NCBI GenBank assembly: GCA_019745325.1 | Contig: JAIETK010000014.1 | Coordinates: 43,102-107,101 of the forward strand | Source of the DNA: Nitrosomonas sp. | GTDB lineage: Bacteria > Pseudomonadota > Gammaproteobacteria > Burkholderiales > Nitrosomonadaceae | Reading direction: 5' to 3' | Length of the DNA stretch: 64,000 bases | In this document: positions 1 to 9,910 of the stretch, one piece after another | Numbering within the stretch: the stretch's first letter is position 1 | Layout: each line of letters begins with the position of its first letter | The notes under the pieces: generated by a model | Databases searched by the model: none | Told to the model about the DNA's origin: nothing | What the model saw: the letters and a program-made list of their open reading frames with translations, nothing else | Made by a program: the position numbers and the translations under genes

Positions 1-19
1 ATATCAGCGATGTGCAGCG

Positions 20-35
20 GCGTCTATTTAGACGC
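20..35. repeat. short inverted repeat
   Basis: A perfect 7-bp inverted repeat (GCGTCTA, 2-nt spacer, TAGACGC) sits about 230 bases before the first gene. No T-run follows on either strand, so it is not a good terminator. It could be an operator or the remains of a 3' hairpin of a gene outside the window. Nothing else is recognisable in bases 1-262. Confidence 0.4.
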
Positions 36-262
36 TAATCGCGCTAGTCCGCTTTTCAGGATATCGAATAACCTGCACAATCCGCGTTTATTGGTAACAT
101 CTTCACCGATCGGACAACGGTCCAACGAATCAGTCGAGCTTTTTATGGTGTATCTTAACGAACCGTTAATGTTTGTTTTTCCGAAAGACTTTCTTAGCCG
201 CGCTTGTTTGCTTGGCAGTGAACGGTGGATCACTGCCGGTTTTCCGCGAGAGCCTGTTTGAT

Positions 263-1198
263 ATGCTGCAAAAACTGACATTGTTGTTTCCGCTTTGGAT
301 GATTTTGATCTGTGCGACAGCGCTGATTTGGCCGGCATGGTGGACGTTTACGAATCAAGGCGCCATCGTGGTGCTGATTCTGGGTTTTGTCATGCTGTGC
401 ATGGGATTGACGCTTACTATCAACGATTTTCACGGTGTCGTCCGCATGCCGAGAGCGGTGGCAATCGGTTTTGCCGCGCAGTTTTCCATCATGCCGCTGC
501 TCGCTTGGGGAATCGCTTATTTACTGGAATTGCCGGATTATTTTGCGGTTGGTTTGATTCTGGTGGGTTGTTGTCCCGGCGGGACGGCTTCGAATTTGGT
601 GTCGTACATCGCCAAAGCGGATGTCGCGCTGTCGGTGGTGATGACGGTCTGTTCCACGCTGGCTGCGGTAGTGTTGACGCCGCTGCTGACGCAATTGTTC
701 GCGGGTGCGTTGGTGCCGGTCGATACCTGGATGCTGTTCAAGCAAACCATCCAGGTGGTGATCGTGCCGATCGCGCTGGGGGTGCTGTTGAACCGCTGGC
801 TGCCGGGGCTGGTGCAATGCGTGCTGCCGGTCGCGCCGTTGCTGTCGGTTTTTGGTGTCTGCGTTATCTGCGCTATTGTATTTGCCGCCAACGCTGAGTC
901 TATTTTGGTTCATGGCGCCGACTTGCTGCTGGCAACGCTGATGCTGCATGGCGGCGGCTTTTTGATCGGCTACCATTTCGCAAAATTTTTAGGCTGCCCG
1001 GTACGCAGCGCTCGCACGATTGCAATTGAAGTCGGTATGCAAAATTCCGGTTTATCGATCGTGCTGGCTAAGCAAGCATTTCCGATGTTGCCCTTGGCGC
1101 CGGTGGCGGGCGCGGTATCGGCGGTGATGCATTCGCTGATCGGCAGCTTGCTGGCGGTATTGTGGCGGATTCGCGCTGTCGTTCCCGGCCGGAATTAA
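263..1198 (+). CDS. BASS-family (bile acid:sodium symporter-like) transporter
   Basis: Predicted inner-membrane secondary transporter of the bile acid/sodium symporter superfamily, which moves organic anions such as keto acids with sodium. About 311 residues form some ten hydrophobic segments. The family's Gly/Pro-rich crossing region is visible as VGCCPGGTASNLVSYIAKADVALSV near residues 100-125 (quoted in part: CCPGGTASN), and a second one as EVGMQNSGLS near residue 255. The open frame reaches back to a TTG at 173, but the ATG at 263 starts right at the first hydrophobic helix and gives the usual family length, so I use it; no strong ribosome binding site is visible for either. The gene stands alone. 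The substrate cannot be read from the sequence. Confidence 0.85.
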   Translation: MLQKLTLLFPLWMILICATALIWPAWWTFTNQGAIVVLILGFVMLCMGLTLTINDFHGVVRMPRAVAIGFAAQFSIMPLLAWGIAYLLELPDYFAVGLILVGCCPGGTASNLVSYIAKADVALSVVMTVCSTLAAVVLTPLLTQLFAGALVPVDTWMLFKQTIQVVIVPIALGVLLNRWLPGLVQCVLPVAPLLSVFGVCVICAIVFAANAESILVHGADLLLATLMLHGGGFLIGYHFAKFLGCPVRSARTIAIEVGMQNSGLSIVLAKQAFPMLPLAPVAGAVSAVMHSLIGSLLAVLWRIRAVVPGRN

Positions 1199-1359
1199 TC
1201 CGGAAAGCGGCGCAATAGTGCGGTGCGGGTGCTGTGCTCAGTAACGGATCGTCATCCTTTCGATTGTTCAGTGTGCATTAACTGACCCCGGACTAATGTT
1301 GTTTGCAGCCATGATGCAACGGCTATTCAACAATATCGTCAATCAACAAGGGGTTCATC

Positions 1360-1638
1360 ATGAAAAAGGTTGTTATCATCGTTATCGCGGTTTTGCTGTT
1401 ATGCGGTTTCCGCGCGCCAAACGGCAATATCATTTCCAAAGGCGATTTGGCCGACAAACTGATCGTCAATATGGGCGAGCCGCATCAAAAAACCGATCTG
1501 GGGATGATTCAAACCCGGGCTTTTGGCGGAATTGCCTATATCAAACGCGAAGTATGGTTCTATAAAATCGACGATTACAACTATCGTTTTGTGATTGAGA
1601 ACGGCCAAATCGTTGCCGATCATTGGTCACGCTTCTGA
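1360..1638 (+). CDS. small exported protein, DUF2845-like
   Basis: A 92-residue protein with an N-terminal hydrophobic signal (MKK then VVIIVIAVLLLCG), probably secreted to the periplasm or membrane-anchored; a Cys at residue 15 allows a lipoprotein but the lipobox is poor. The body contains GDLADKLIVNMGEP followed by a WFYKIDDYNYRFVIENGQI segment, which resembles the small DUF2845/SmpA-like fold in which a GD..ev...GeP loop precedes beta strands. This match is by eye and tentative. The start has a good Shine-Dalgarno (AAGGGG) 8 bases upstream. It stands alone between two unrelated genes. Function unknown. Confidence 0.7.
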   Translation: MKKVVIIVIAVLLLCGFRAPNGNIISKGDLADKLIVNMGEPHQKTDLGMIQTRAFGGIAYIKREVWFYKIDDYNYRFVIENGQIVADHWSRF

Positions 1639-1733
1639 GCGGATCGAGTGACATGCAAATGTCATATTCCGGTAATGTTTGACTGTTAGATTGTTGCCAC
1701 CTTATTACAATTAACGCACAAAGGTGGTACATC

Positions 1734-3335
1734 ATGTTTGAAATAAAGCAGGTAACAAAACGATTAACCGCAGTGACAGCATTGCTGCTGGGCGGCTTCG
1801 CCATCAACGGCCACGCGGCGACTGCGACGTACAATCCGTCAACCGGCCTGGTCGAACTTCCGGTCGTGGAAGTGTTGAGCGGTGGGTCATCGGCATTCTA
1901 TAGCGCGCAATTACAATTAAGCGGCAGCGAACTGCAATTGGTTTCGGCGGCTCCGATCGGGGCGGCTACCGGGCAGCGTAACGTATTTGATTCCGATACG
2001 GCGGCGGTGCATATTCCTTCGGTACTGGTCGGCGCGGATGATTTTTATGTGAAATTGAAGCTGGTGCCCGGATCGAATCCGTTGCGCTTTTCACTGGATC
2101 AAGTCGTCAGTAACGCTTTCCAAGGTTGCCCAAGTTTCTCGGCCAACGGTCCGGTTGCAGGGTCTTGTATTCTGAGCGGCACGATTACTTCCAATGTAAC
2201 TTTGACCAAAAATATCCAGTGGATTTTATCGGGTGGGGTGTATGTCGGCGGCGATAAAGCGCAAAACGCGACACTGACCATTAATCCAGGCACTCAAATT
2301 TTCGGACAAAGCGGCGCGGATTATTTGTGGATCCGCCGCGGTTCCAAAATCATGGCCGAAGGCACGCCGGATAATCCGATCGTAATGTCAGGACCGCTGC
2401 AACAAGAGCCCGGCGAATGGGCGGGTCTGGTAATTGCCGGTAATGCCCCGGTCAATGGTTGTAACGCCGGCGTGGCGCTTTGCGAAATTCCTTTCGAAGC
2501 GATTACGACCGAAAAATTCGGCGGCAACAATCCGAACGATAACAGCGGTGTGCTCAAATACGTGCAACTCCTGTTTGCCGGCGCGCAAGTCCGTCCGGAT
2601 GAGGAACTGAACGCGCTAACGCTCAACGGCGTCGGTTCCGGCACCATCATCAGTCATGTGCATGTTCATGCCGGTTTGGATGACGGTATCGAAGTATTTG
2701 GCGGTACCGCGCAAATGAAATATGTCGTCGTGACCGATACCCGCGACGATTCTTTGGATTGGACGCAGGGCTGGAAAGGTCGCGCGCAATTCGTGCTGAT
2801 CAAGCAAGCGGCGGATTCGGGCGATCGCGGCATTGAAGCGGATAATAATGAAGTCAACCACGACAGCGCGCCGCGCGCACAACCAATCCTATCCAATATG
2901 ACCATCATTGGCCGTAACGGCAGCGCGGTTCAAGGGGTGTTGCTGCGCCGCGGCACCGGCGCCAATATTCACAATTCCGTTATTACCGGCGGCTTCAAAG
3001 AGTGTTTGAGAATCGATGGCGCTTCAACCTACAACAATGCCGGATCGGTCAGCGGTTTGAGCGGCAATTTAACCATTGAGAATTCTTTTGTGAATTGCAC
3101 CAGCGATTTCTCCGATGGCGAAGGAAAAACTTTCACGACCGCGGATTGGTTTGCTGCGCAATCCGGCAATCAAGCCAGTAACCCTTTGTTAAACGGTTAC
3201 TTGCCGGCCGCTGGATCGCCATTGACCACGAGTGGATCCGCAGTTAGCGATGCATTCTTTACCGTGGTTGATTATGTCGGTGCGTTCAAGGATGCCGGCA
3301 GCGACTGGACCAAAGAATGGACCTTCCCGTTCTAA
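1734..3335 (+). CDS. secreted right-handed beta-helix protein
   Basis: A 533-residue protein with a clear Sec signal peptide (residues 1-28, ending NGHAA) and a strong ribosome binding site (AAAGGTGG). The middle part (about residues 170-440) has the short, regularly spaced Gly/Asn/Asp-rich strands typical of right-handed parallel beta-helices, for example RRGSKIMAEGTPDNPIVMSG and GVLLRRGTGANIHNSVITGG. The C-terminus ends in VDYVGAF, DWTKEWTFPF, a tail shared by many secreted beta-helix proteins. It is probably periplasmic or outer-surface. No catalytic residues can be assigned. It is followed by its own terminator and lies just upstream of the phosphate operon, though nothing shows that it is co-regulated with it. 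Confidence 0.8.
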   Translation: MFEIKQVTKRLTAVTALLLGGFAINGHAATATYNPSTGLVELPVVEVLSGGSSAFYSAQLQLSGSELQLVSAAPIGAATGQRNVFDSDTAAVHIPSVLVGADDFYVKLKLVPGSNPLRFSLDQVVSNAFQGCPSFSANGPVAGSCILSGTITSNVTLTKNIQWILSGGVYVGGDKAQNATLTINPGTQIFGQSGADYLWIRRGSKIMAEGTPDNPIVMSGPLQQEPGEWAGLVIAGNAPVNGCNAGVALCEIPFEAITTEKFGGNNPNDNSGVLKYVQLLFAGAQVRPDEELNALTLNGVGSGTIISHVHVHAGLDDGIEVFGGTAQMKYVVVTDTRDDSLDWTQGWKGRAQFVLIKQAADSGDRGIEADNNEVNHDSAPRAQPILSNMTIIGRNGSAVQGVLLRRGTGANIHNSVITGGFKECLRIDGASTYNNAGSVSGLSGNLTIENSFVNCTSDFSDGEGKTFTTADWFAAQSGNQASNPLLNGYLPAAGSPLTTSGSAVSDAFFTVVDYVGAFKDAGSDWTKEWTFPF

Positions 3336-3400
3336 TGGTTTAGATCGAACCGGTGTAAGGATTTACTGCGACCGAGTTCGATTCTACTTGTCAGCCTAAA

Positions 3401-3438
3401 AAAATCGCTGGTTTCGTCCCTAGGACACCAGCGATTTT
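3401..3438 (+). terminator. Rho-independent terminator after the beta-helix gene
   Basis: A 12-bp perfect stem (AAAATCGCTGGT / ACCAGCGATTTT) with a 14-nt loop ends in a T-run. It lies 66 bases after the stop codon of the beta-helix gene. The A-run on the left arm means it could also act on the other strand. Confidence 0.9.
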
Positions 3439-3537
3439 TCATTGAAGTCATTGATTCAAAGCAATGCTGTCATTGCGCGTTCATCAAAAATTCATTGGGT
3501 TGACATCGGTATTTCATCTAGTACCGGTAAATTAGCA

Positions 3538-3549
3538 AGCTGTACAGCT
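3538..3549. repeat. 12-bp perfect palindrome upstream of pstS
   Basis: AGCTGTACAGCT is a perfect 12-bp palindrome about 45 bases before the Pho-box candidate. It may be a binding site for a dimeric regulator. It may also be chance, since no second copy is seen nearby. Confidence 0.3.
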
Positions 3550-3593
3550 AGCATCTTGCCGGCAGCCGTTGGGGGGAATTGCATTGCAATCTG

Positions 3594-3628
3594 TACGTCA
3601 TCAGTTTGTCACATCAACGGGTTACTAT
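3594..3628 (+). promoter_or_regulatory. Pho-box and -10 element of the pst operon
   Basis: Two 7-mers, TACGTCA and TTTGTCA, separated by 4 bases (3594-3611), have the 7-4-7 direct-repeat layout of a PhoB binding site. Eleven bases further on lies a plausible -10, TACTAT (3623-3628), the usual spacing when a Pho box replaces the -35 element. The pstS start is 49 bases downstream. Induction by PhoB under phosphate limitation is therefore expected; phoB/phoR are not in the window. Confidence 0.6.
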
Positions 3629-3677
3629 TTCATTTCATTCAAATTCCATTCATTGTTAGTTAACAGGAGAAGAGGGT

Positions 3678-4721
3678 ATGAAATTACCGGTTAGTGCCAT
3701 GTTGTTTGCAACCGGCCTGTTGTTCGCGGCTGCCGCAGGTGCGGCCGATATTACCGGCGCGGGTGCGACTTTTCCTTACCCGGTTTATGCCAAGTGGGCG
3801 GATGCTTACCATAAAGCAACCGGTATCCGGATGAATTATCAATCCATCGGCTCCGGCGGCGGTATCAAGCAAATCAAGGCCGGAACAGTCGACTTCGGCG
3901 CATCGGATAAACCGCTGTCGCCAGAGGATCTGGAAAAATCCGGTTTGACCCAGTTCCCAACCGTTCTCGGCGGGGTTGTGCCGGTTATAAATCTGGAGGG
4001 TATCCAGGAAGGTCAATTGAAATTGACCGGTGAAGTACTGGCGGATATTTTTCTTGGAAAAATCAAGCGGTGGAATGATCCCGCAATTGCAAGCTTGAAT
4101 GCCGGGCTCAATTTGCCAACGAGCAATATTGCCGTGGTGCATCGGGCTGATGGTTCCGGCACGACTTTTTTATTTACCGATTACTTGAGTAAAGTGAGTC
4201 CAACATGGAAAGAGAAAGTGGGTGCGGATGTTTCAGTAGCGTGGCCGATCGGTACCGGCGGTAAAGGTAATGAAGGTGTCGCCAATTTCGTCAAGCAGAT
4301 TAAAAATTCGATCGGTTATGTCGAAGCGGCTTATGTTAAGCAAAGCCGCATGAATTTTGTACAACTGCAGAATCTGGACGGTGCTTTTGTAAAACCGGCA
4401 GAGGGAAATTTCAGGGCTGCCGCGGCCAATGCGCAATGGGATAACCCCGGTTTTTATGAAATTCTCACGAATAAACCGGGCTTGGAAAGCTGGCCCATCA
4501 CTGGCGCCACGTTTGTGTTGATGCACAAAGTTCAGAATAAACCGGGACAGGCGTTGGCGGTGCTTAAATTTTTCGAATGGGGTTATACCTCCGGCGGTTC
4601 CATGGCGCTCGACCTCGATTACATTCCGTTGCCAGACAATGTTGTGAGCCGGATAAAAGAATCCTGGACAGTCAATGTGAAAGGAAAAGACGGGCAGATT
4701 ATCTACCCTGGCGGGCGTTGA
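3678..4721 (+). CDS. pstS: phosphate-binding periplasmic protein PstS
   Basis: Periplasmic high-affinity phosphate receptor of the PstSCAB ABC importer. The 347-residue product has a signal peptide (about residues 1-23, ending AAAGAA). It then shows the family's phosphate-pocket segments: [14 protein letters not shown] near residue 28, [22 protein letters not shown] and the later [16 protein letters not shown]. The ATG has a strong ribosome binding site (AGGAG). It is the first gene of pstSCAB and directly follows the Pho-box candidate. Length and motifs are fully normal for the family. Confidence 0.97.
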   Translation: MKLPVSAMLFATGLLFAAAAGAADITGAGATFPYPVYAKWADAYHKATGIRMNYQSIGSGGGIKQIKAGTVDFGASDKPLSPEDLEKSGLTQFPTVLGGVVPVINLEGIQEGQLKLTGEVLADIFLGKIKRWNDPAIASLNAGLNLPTSNIAVVHRADGSGTTFLFTDYLSKVSPTWKEKVGADVSVAWPIGTGGKGNEGVANFVKQIKNSIGYVEAAYVKQSRMNFVQLQNLDGAFVKPAEGNFRAAAANAQWDNPGFYEILTNKPGLESWPITGATFVLMHKVQNKPGQALAVLKFFEWGYTSGGSMALDLDYIPLPDNVVSRIKESWTVNVKGKDGQIIYPGGR

Positions 4722-4764
4722 TAAACAATGCGATAGCAGTAGTTCTAATAATAGATTTCATGCA

Positions 4765-5703
4765 ATGTTAACCAAACAACGGCTATTGGACGGGATATTT
4801 CGCAGAACGACCTGGTTTTTTACCGTGGTCGTATTGGTTTTGCTGGTAGCGCTTATTATTTCTCTGATCATGGGTAGCATGCCGGCGCTGAAGGTTTTTG
4901 GTCCTGGATTCATCACCAGCTCGGACTGGAATCCTGTCGCTGAGCGTTTCGGAGCGCTGGTGCCGATTGTTGGGACCGTGATTACCTCGATTATCGCGCT
5001 GGCCATCGGCATTCCGGTAAGCTTTGGTATCGCGCTGTTTCTGACCGAGTTGTCGCCGCTGTGGTTGCGTCGTCCGCTGGGTACCGCGATTGAATTGCTG
5101 GCCGGTATTCCCAGTATTATTTACGGCATGTGGGGATTATTCGTGTTCGCTCCGTTCTTTGCAGCGACGGCCCAGCCATGGCTGCAGGAAACATTGGGGA
5201 ATTTGCCCGGAATCGGATTGTTGTTTGAAGGCGCCTTCATGGGAATCGGCATGCTGACCGCGGGAATCATCCTGGCCATTATGGTGATTCCATTTATCGC
5301 AGCGGTGATGCGCGACGTCTTCGAAATCGTGCCGTCGATGCTGAAGGAGTCCGCGTATGCATTCGGTGCTACGACTTGGGAAGTGCTTTGGAATATTGTC
5401 TTGCCTTATACCAAGTCCGGTGTTATCGGCGGCATTATGCTCGGATTGGGGCGAGCGTTGGGTGAAACCATGGCGGTAACGTTTGTGATTGGTAACGCTC
5501 ATCAACTGCATGCTTCATTGTTCATGCCGGGCAACAGTATTGCTTCGGTGCTGGCAAATGAATTCACCGAAGCTGACGGCGAGCTGTATACCTCGGCATT
5601 GATTGCGCTGGGATTGATATTGTTTGTGATCACCTTTGTGGTGCTGGCGTGTTCCAAATTGATGCTGATGCAACTGAAAAAACGCGAAGGCGTCACTGCT
5701 TAA
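4765..5703 (+). CDS. pstC: phosphate ABC transporter permease PstC
   Basis: Inner-membrane permease subunit, 312 residues with about six transmembrane helices, which pairs with PstA to form the phosphate channel. The EAA-type cytoplasmic loop that contacts PstB is visible as [25 protein letters not shown] near residue 195 (key part AFGATTWEV). The family signatures [15 protein letters not shown] and [13 protein letters not shown] are also present. It lies 43 bases after pstS and 13 before pstA in one operon. The start is the ATG giving the usual short N-terminus; no strong ribosome binding site is visible. Confidence 0.96.
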   Translation: MLTKQRLLDGIFRRTTWFFTVVVLVLLVALIISLIMGSMPALKVFGPGFITSSDWNPVAERFGALVPIVGTVITSIIALAIGIPVSFGIALFLTELSPLWLRRPLGTAIELLAGIPSIIYGMWGLFVFAPFFAATAQPWLQETLGNLPGIGLLFEGAFMGIGMLTAGIILAIMVIPFIAAVMRDVFEIVPSMLKESAYAFGATTWEVLWNIVLPYTKSGVIGGIMLGLGRALGETMAVTFVIGNAHQLHASLFMPGNSIASVLANEFTEADGELYTSALIALGLILFVITFVVLACSKLMLMQLKKREGVTA

Positions 5704-5716
5704 AAGAGATTTCATT

Positions 5717-6562
5717 ATGATCCCCATCTATACCCGGCGGCGCTTGATCAATGCATTTCATCTGAGCTGTTCGGTGTTGGCTATGATTTTCGGCTTGTTC
5801 TGGCTGATCTGGATTCTGGTTACTTTGTTTGGCAAAGGTTTCGACGGCATCAGCGCGGCATTGTTTACCGAGATGACGCCGGCGCCCGGCAGTACCGGCG
5901 GTTTGCTGAATGCCATCGTTGGCAGCTTGCTGATGGTGACGCTGGCAACCATGATCGGCACGCCGATCGGGATACTGGCTGGCACCTACCTGGCGGAATT
6001 TGGCCAGAAGGGGTGGCTGGCCTCAAGCACCCGGTTTGTAAACGATATCTTGCTATCGGCTCCGTCGATCGTGATCGGGTTGTTCGTTTACACGGTTTAT
6101 GTGGCGAAAGTGGGGCATTTCTCAGGATGGGCCGGCGCTTTGGCGTTATCGCTGATCGTCATTCCGGTGGTCGTGCGTACCACCGAAGATATGCTGCGGC
6201 TGGTTCCGGATAGTCTGCGTGAAGCTGCTGCCGCGCTGGGCGCGCCGCAATGGAAAGTGGTAACGCTGGTAACCTGGCGGGCATCGCAAGTCGGGATATT
6301 GACCGGCGTATTGCTGGCAGTTGCGCGTATTAGCGGAGAAACGGCTCCGTTGCTTTTTACTGCGCTGAATAATCAATTTTGGAACGCGGATATGAATCAG
6401 CCCATGGCAAATTTGCCGGTGGTGATTTTTCAGTTTGCCATGAGTCCGTATGAATCCTGGCAGGAATTGGCTTGGGCTGGAGCGCTATTGATTACGTTGA
6501 GCGTGCTGGGCCTCAATATCATTGCGCGGTTCTTTTTGCGCAAACAGGTTTTGCGAGGATAG
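5717..6562 (+). CDS. pstA: phosphate ABC transporter permease PstA
   Basis: Second inner-membrane permease subunit of the phosphate importer, 281 residues with six predicted helices. Recognisable segments are [16 protein letters not shown] (about residues 82-97), the [13 protein letters not shown] stretch, the EAA loop [15 protein letters not shown] and [17 protein letters not shown]. It starts 13 bases after pstC. A small hairpin (CGCCC / GGGCG, 6563-6578) lies between it and pstB and may slightly attenuate or stabilise the message. Confidence 0.96.
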   Translation: MIPIYTRRRLINAFHLSCSVLAMIFGLFWLIWILVTLFGKGFDGISAALFTEMTPAPGSTGGLLNAIVGSLLMVTLATMIGTPIGILAGTYLAEFGQKGWLASSTRFVNDILLSAPSIVIGLFVYTVYVAKVGHFSGWAGALALSLIVIPVVVRTTEDMLRLVPDSLREAAAALGAPQWKVVTLVTWRASQVGILTGVLLAVARISGETAPLLFTALNNQFWNADMNQPMANLPVVIFQFAMSPYESWQELAWAGALLITLSVLGLNIIARFFLRKQVLRG

Positions 6563-6627
6563 CGCCCGGTAATGGGCGTTGCCGGATTGTCTCAAGACTA
6601 CGGATTCACCCACTATGAAAGACTTTT

Positions 6628-7503
6628 ATGATGATAAATCAAGAAATCATGTTTGATAGTAAATTATTCGGATCATCCGATGCTTCACAATGGATGAACG
6701 CTACGGCGGCATTTAAACCGGAGATGACGATCGGTCAACCCATTGATGCGGATGCCAAAGTGATCATCAACGATTTAAACTTTTTCTATGGCAAGCAGCA
6801 TGCGCTGAAGGCCATCAAAATGAATATTCTGGAAAAGAAAGTGACCGCCTTTATCGGTCCATCCGGATGCGGTAAATCAACGTTGCTAAGGACTTTAAAC
6901 CGGATGTATCAGTTATATCCCGGGCAAGTTGCGCAAGGCGAGATTATCGTGGATGGCGCGAATATTCTCGACAACCATCAAGACATCAATATGTTGCGCG
7001 CTAAGATGGGCATGGTGTTTCAGAAGCCGACGCCTTTTCCCATGACTATTTTCGATAACGTTGCGTTCGGTGTGAAATTATACGAAGCCTTAAACCGTAA
7101 CGATTTGATGGAACGTGTCGAATGGGCGTTACAGAAAGCTGCCTTGTGGGATGAAGTGAAAGACAAGCTGGATCATAGCGGCATCAGTCTTTCCGGTGGT
7201 CAGCAGCAACGCTTGTGCATCGCTCGCGCCATTGCCGTGAAACCCGAAGTGGTGTTGCTCGATGAACCGACTTCGGCGCTCGATCCTATTTCAACCGCCC
7301 ATATCGAAGAGTTGATATTTCAGCTTAAGCAGGACTATACCATCGTCATCGTGACGCACAATATGCAACAGGCCGCGCGCGTTTCCGACTTTACCGCCTA
7401 TATGTATCTGGGCGAACTGATCGAATTTGGCGATACCGATACGATTTTTACCACGCCCAAGCAGAAAGCGACGGAAGATTATATTACTGGGAAGTTTGGT
7501 TAA
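6628..7503 (+). CDS. pstB: phosphate ABC transporter ATP-binding protein PstB
   Basis: Cytoplasmic ATPase that powers PstSCA. The 291 residues include Walker [10 protein letters not shown] (about residue 76), the Q-loop in [11 protein letters not shown], the ABC signature LSGGQQQR, Walker [13 protein letters not shown] and the switch His in [10 protein letters not shown]. The N-terminus is some 30 residues longer than in short PstB forms. The start could be either ATG of the ATGATG at 6628, or the ATG at 6649; the distal site is kept but not certain. It is the last gene of the operon: no phoU follows, only stem-loop repeats. Confidence 0.96.
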   Translation: MMINQEIMFDSKLFGSSDASQWMNATAAFKPEMTIGQPIDADAKVIINDLNFFYGKQHALKAIKMNILEKKVTAFIGPSGCGKSTLLRTLNRMYQLYPGQVAQGEIIVDGANILDNHQDINMLRAKMGMVFQKPTPFPMTIFDNVAFGVKLYEALNRNDLMERVEWALQKAALWDEVKDKLDHSGISLSGGQQQRLCIARAIAVKPEVVLLDEPTSALDPISTAHIEELIFQLKQDYTIVIVTHNMQQAARVSDFTAYMYLGELIEFGDTDTIFTTPKQKATEDYITGKFG

Positions 7504-7515
7504 TCTCTTCCGGGT

Positions 7516-7605
7516 TTAATTCCTCGCCCCTTGGGGCGAAGGCTGGTTGAAAACCAGCAGTCTGAAGAGCGCTTTTAATACCTCGCTGCTTGCGGCGGGG
7601 TGCTT
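7516..7605. repeat. cluster of three stem-loops (REP-like element / operon end)
   Basis: Just after pstB lie three perfect or near-perfect hairpins in 82 bases: TCGCCCC-TT-GGGGCGA (7524-7539), GCTGGTT-GAA-AACCAGC (7542-7558) and CCTCGCTGC-TT-GCGGCGGGG (7581-7600, two G-T pairs). Neighbouring strings AATTCCTCGC and AATACCTCGC show that the outer two hairpins are divergent copies of one unit. This layout is typical of dispersed REP-type palindromic elements. It may also end or protect the 3' end of the pst message. The following bases to 7871 contain no gene that I can recognise. Confidence 0.7.
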
Positions 7606-7871
7606 TATTGACTGTAGTTAATACTTGAGTCTGTCTTTCCCTATACTTCTGCTGTATCAGTAGTAGTTCCAATCATTGGATTTATACTGAAATTAAGACA
7701 CACATTCTTGAAACTCGGTTAGCTTTGCGCGATATGGCGGTAGAAAATCTTGATGATTTTCGTGCTACTTGATAAATTTCTATAACTTCATGATATATAG
7801 ACTTTAACGGCTTCTACTTTTCTATAATCTCAATCACTTTTAGGGCATTCTATGTTGAATATCACTCGTAA

Positions 7872-8922
7872 TTAGTGTTTTGTTTTTTCTTGCAAGTTTA
7901 ATAATCCCTCATTATCTTTAGGTAAGATAATGCTAAAAACAGGATAGCCGCCTAGATAAGATGATTTTTTTAAATGAATGCCATCAATCCATATTTCATG
8001 CCCTTCCGCGAAGGAAAACATAATAGTTCTTATATTCACAGCTCTTGATAGCTCACTTTGCTTCTTAATCAATTCATTAGAAAGAATCTGTGAATACCTA
8101 TACACTAATTCATGATCTGTCGAATAAGGAGGCACAAGAAGAATTTGTACACCATTTAAATCTACGATAGATGAAATATTTCCGTTTTTTTTTCCATAAA
8201 GCTGGTGCAAATTCATAAGAACCGCGTATAAATAGCTTCTTATTTAGATAATCATAATCCAATGAATTTTGGGCACCTGAAAAATGTAGTGCTATAAAAT
8301 CGGAGTAGCCCGGATCTGTTGAAACCATAGAATTAAACATTTTGGGATCAACGTTATTTTTTTTAATATACATTGAAAATGAATAAAATAGCGCCACACT
8401 GGAAAGTGCCTCATATTCTTTGGGTGAAGGCCAATATTTTGAATTTATTTTTATTTCAACACTTATTGGATTGCCGTTCTGATCGAGTGAATTAACCTCT
8501 AAGTTAGGATTCGACGATTTATCAAATAATTGATCAGCAGAAGTGATTGGATCAAGAAACTGGTCGGCGTTGCTGGCAATCAGTTCATCTACATATCTAC
8601 TGTAATTAGAAACTTCTATGTTGCTTTGTGGTAGTTCTAACCAATAAGTGATCTTTGCTCTCGTTATCGGAGTTTGAGTTCGACTGAATTCATGCAATAC
8701 TTTAGTTGTCTTCGCTAGCTGCTCTTGAGCTTCTATCTTGCTTTCATTTGATTCAATTATGGTAGTAATTATGCTTGTGAAAGATGATAAAAGTATGATT
8801 GTCAGTATTAATTTTCCAGGATTTGTTATTCTGCCTTCATCATTTCTAAAATTAAAAAATAAACTCAGAATGCCAAGCACAGTAGTAATAAAAATGCTAA
8901 ATATTTTTAGTGCTAAGATCAT
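7872..8922 (-). pseudogene. membrane-anchored protein gene, frameshifted at an A9 run
   Basis: Two minus-strand frames together make one protein. The upstream part (8922 down to 8110) begins with two hydrophobic helices (about residues 5-27 and 36-56) and continues as a soluble domain. The downstream frame (8216 down to 7872) carries on with a further domain, VQILLVPPYSTDHELVYRY and onward. The two frames overlap at a run of nine A on the coding strand (8174-8182), where a one-base slip joins them as ...FAPALWKK/KNGNISSIVDLNG.... Either the gene is broken, or it is expressed by slippage, or there is a homopolymer read error. The region is AT-rich compared with neighbours, which suggests acquisition. 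I do not recognise the family. Confidence 0.6.
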
Positions 8923-9095
8923 TTCACAAACTCTGCGAGTGCTAAATCATCAATATACAAAAATAAGCATCACTGCACGTTTAAAGCTCGAACATCATGC
9001 GTCTTACTTGGCATACCTTTCACATTAGCTGGTGGCGCAGAGATCCTTAACTTGCAGTGAATTAAATTGCATTAGCAGTGATGTAGACAATAAAT

Positions 9096-9671
9096 CTAAT
9101 CTTTAATAAAGAATTCGATGGTTTCGACTGGAAATACGGGTTCTACATGAGTGAGTGAAAAAGATTGCGTGACACTACTTTCTGCATTTGTGTGAGACTT
9201 AAAAGCATTACTGAGGCCTGTAACGCTTTTAAGCTTAAAAGCCTGCTTTGCAGGTAAATAATCAAAAACCAGTGTATACATTATTGGGAAATTGAAGTCA
9301 CGAAACAAAAGTGGATTGCCAGGCACGATGTCTTTATTTTGTACAATACTACCGTACGAGACGACTAAGTGAATGCCATTAAAATACGCAACTGCTTTAA
9401 TCTGTGAAAGACCATGAAAATTCTCAGGATCATTTGTAGTGTTATTTATCATTTCCAGACAAACTTTATCCTTAAAGACCAGGTAGCCGCCCTCCAGTAA
9501 CAATTTGTAATGGCCATTACCCAAGTCTTGTTCGATTAAAAATCTGCTTTGTGCAGGAATACTAGAAACTGCAGAATCTTCCGTACATTCAAAACCATCG
9601 TATACGATTGATAAGGCGTAAGTGTTGCCGAGACTTACATATAACACTAGCAAGATAAAAAAATTTTTCAC
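9096..9671 (-). CDS. exported protein of unknown function
   Basis: A 191-residue protein with a classical signal peptide (residues 1-19, MKNFFILLVLYVSLGNTYA). The start is GTG at 9671, supported by a very strong ribosome binding site (AGGAGGGG) at the right distance. Two Cys (FECTED and KVCLEM) could form a disulfide in the periplasm. Composition is AT-rich, like the adjacent frameshifted gene, and both lie on the minus strand in an accessory patch between pstB and clpA. I do not recognise the family and no function can be assigned. Confidence 0.7.
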   Translation of the reverse strand: MKNFFILLVLYVSLGNTYALSIVYDGFECTEDSAVSSIPAQSRFLIEQDLGNGHYKLLLEGGYLVFKDKVCLEMINNTTNDPENFHGLSQIKAVAYFNGIHLVVSYGSIVQNKDIVPGNPLLFRDFNFPIMYTLVFDYLPAKQAFKLKSVTGLSNAFKSHTNAESSVTQSFSLTHVEPVFPVETIEFFIKD

Positions 9672-9910
9672 GATCCCCTCCTGTTTGAAAACCTGTCGGT
9701 ATTAAGGATTCGTTGATTATATAGTGTTGGCAGTTTCTGAAAACTAAATTGTAAAAATCATCCACACAATTAAGTCATCATAGATTCATTAGAATTTAAC
9801 CGGTTAATTATGTCGTTGAAACATTCTCTGGCTAACATCCCGGACGGATATGTTGGTAGTATCCGCTCAAAAGTTTTAAATCAATCAACAACGATGGATA
9901 GGAGAAGGCT

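Noticed and set aside
7484-7672. 62-codon minus-strand open frame after pstB
   Set aside because: It is the translation of the stem-loop repeats; its basic Arg/Lys-rich peptide comes from the palindromes, and there is no ribosome binding site.
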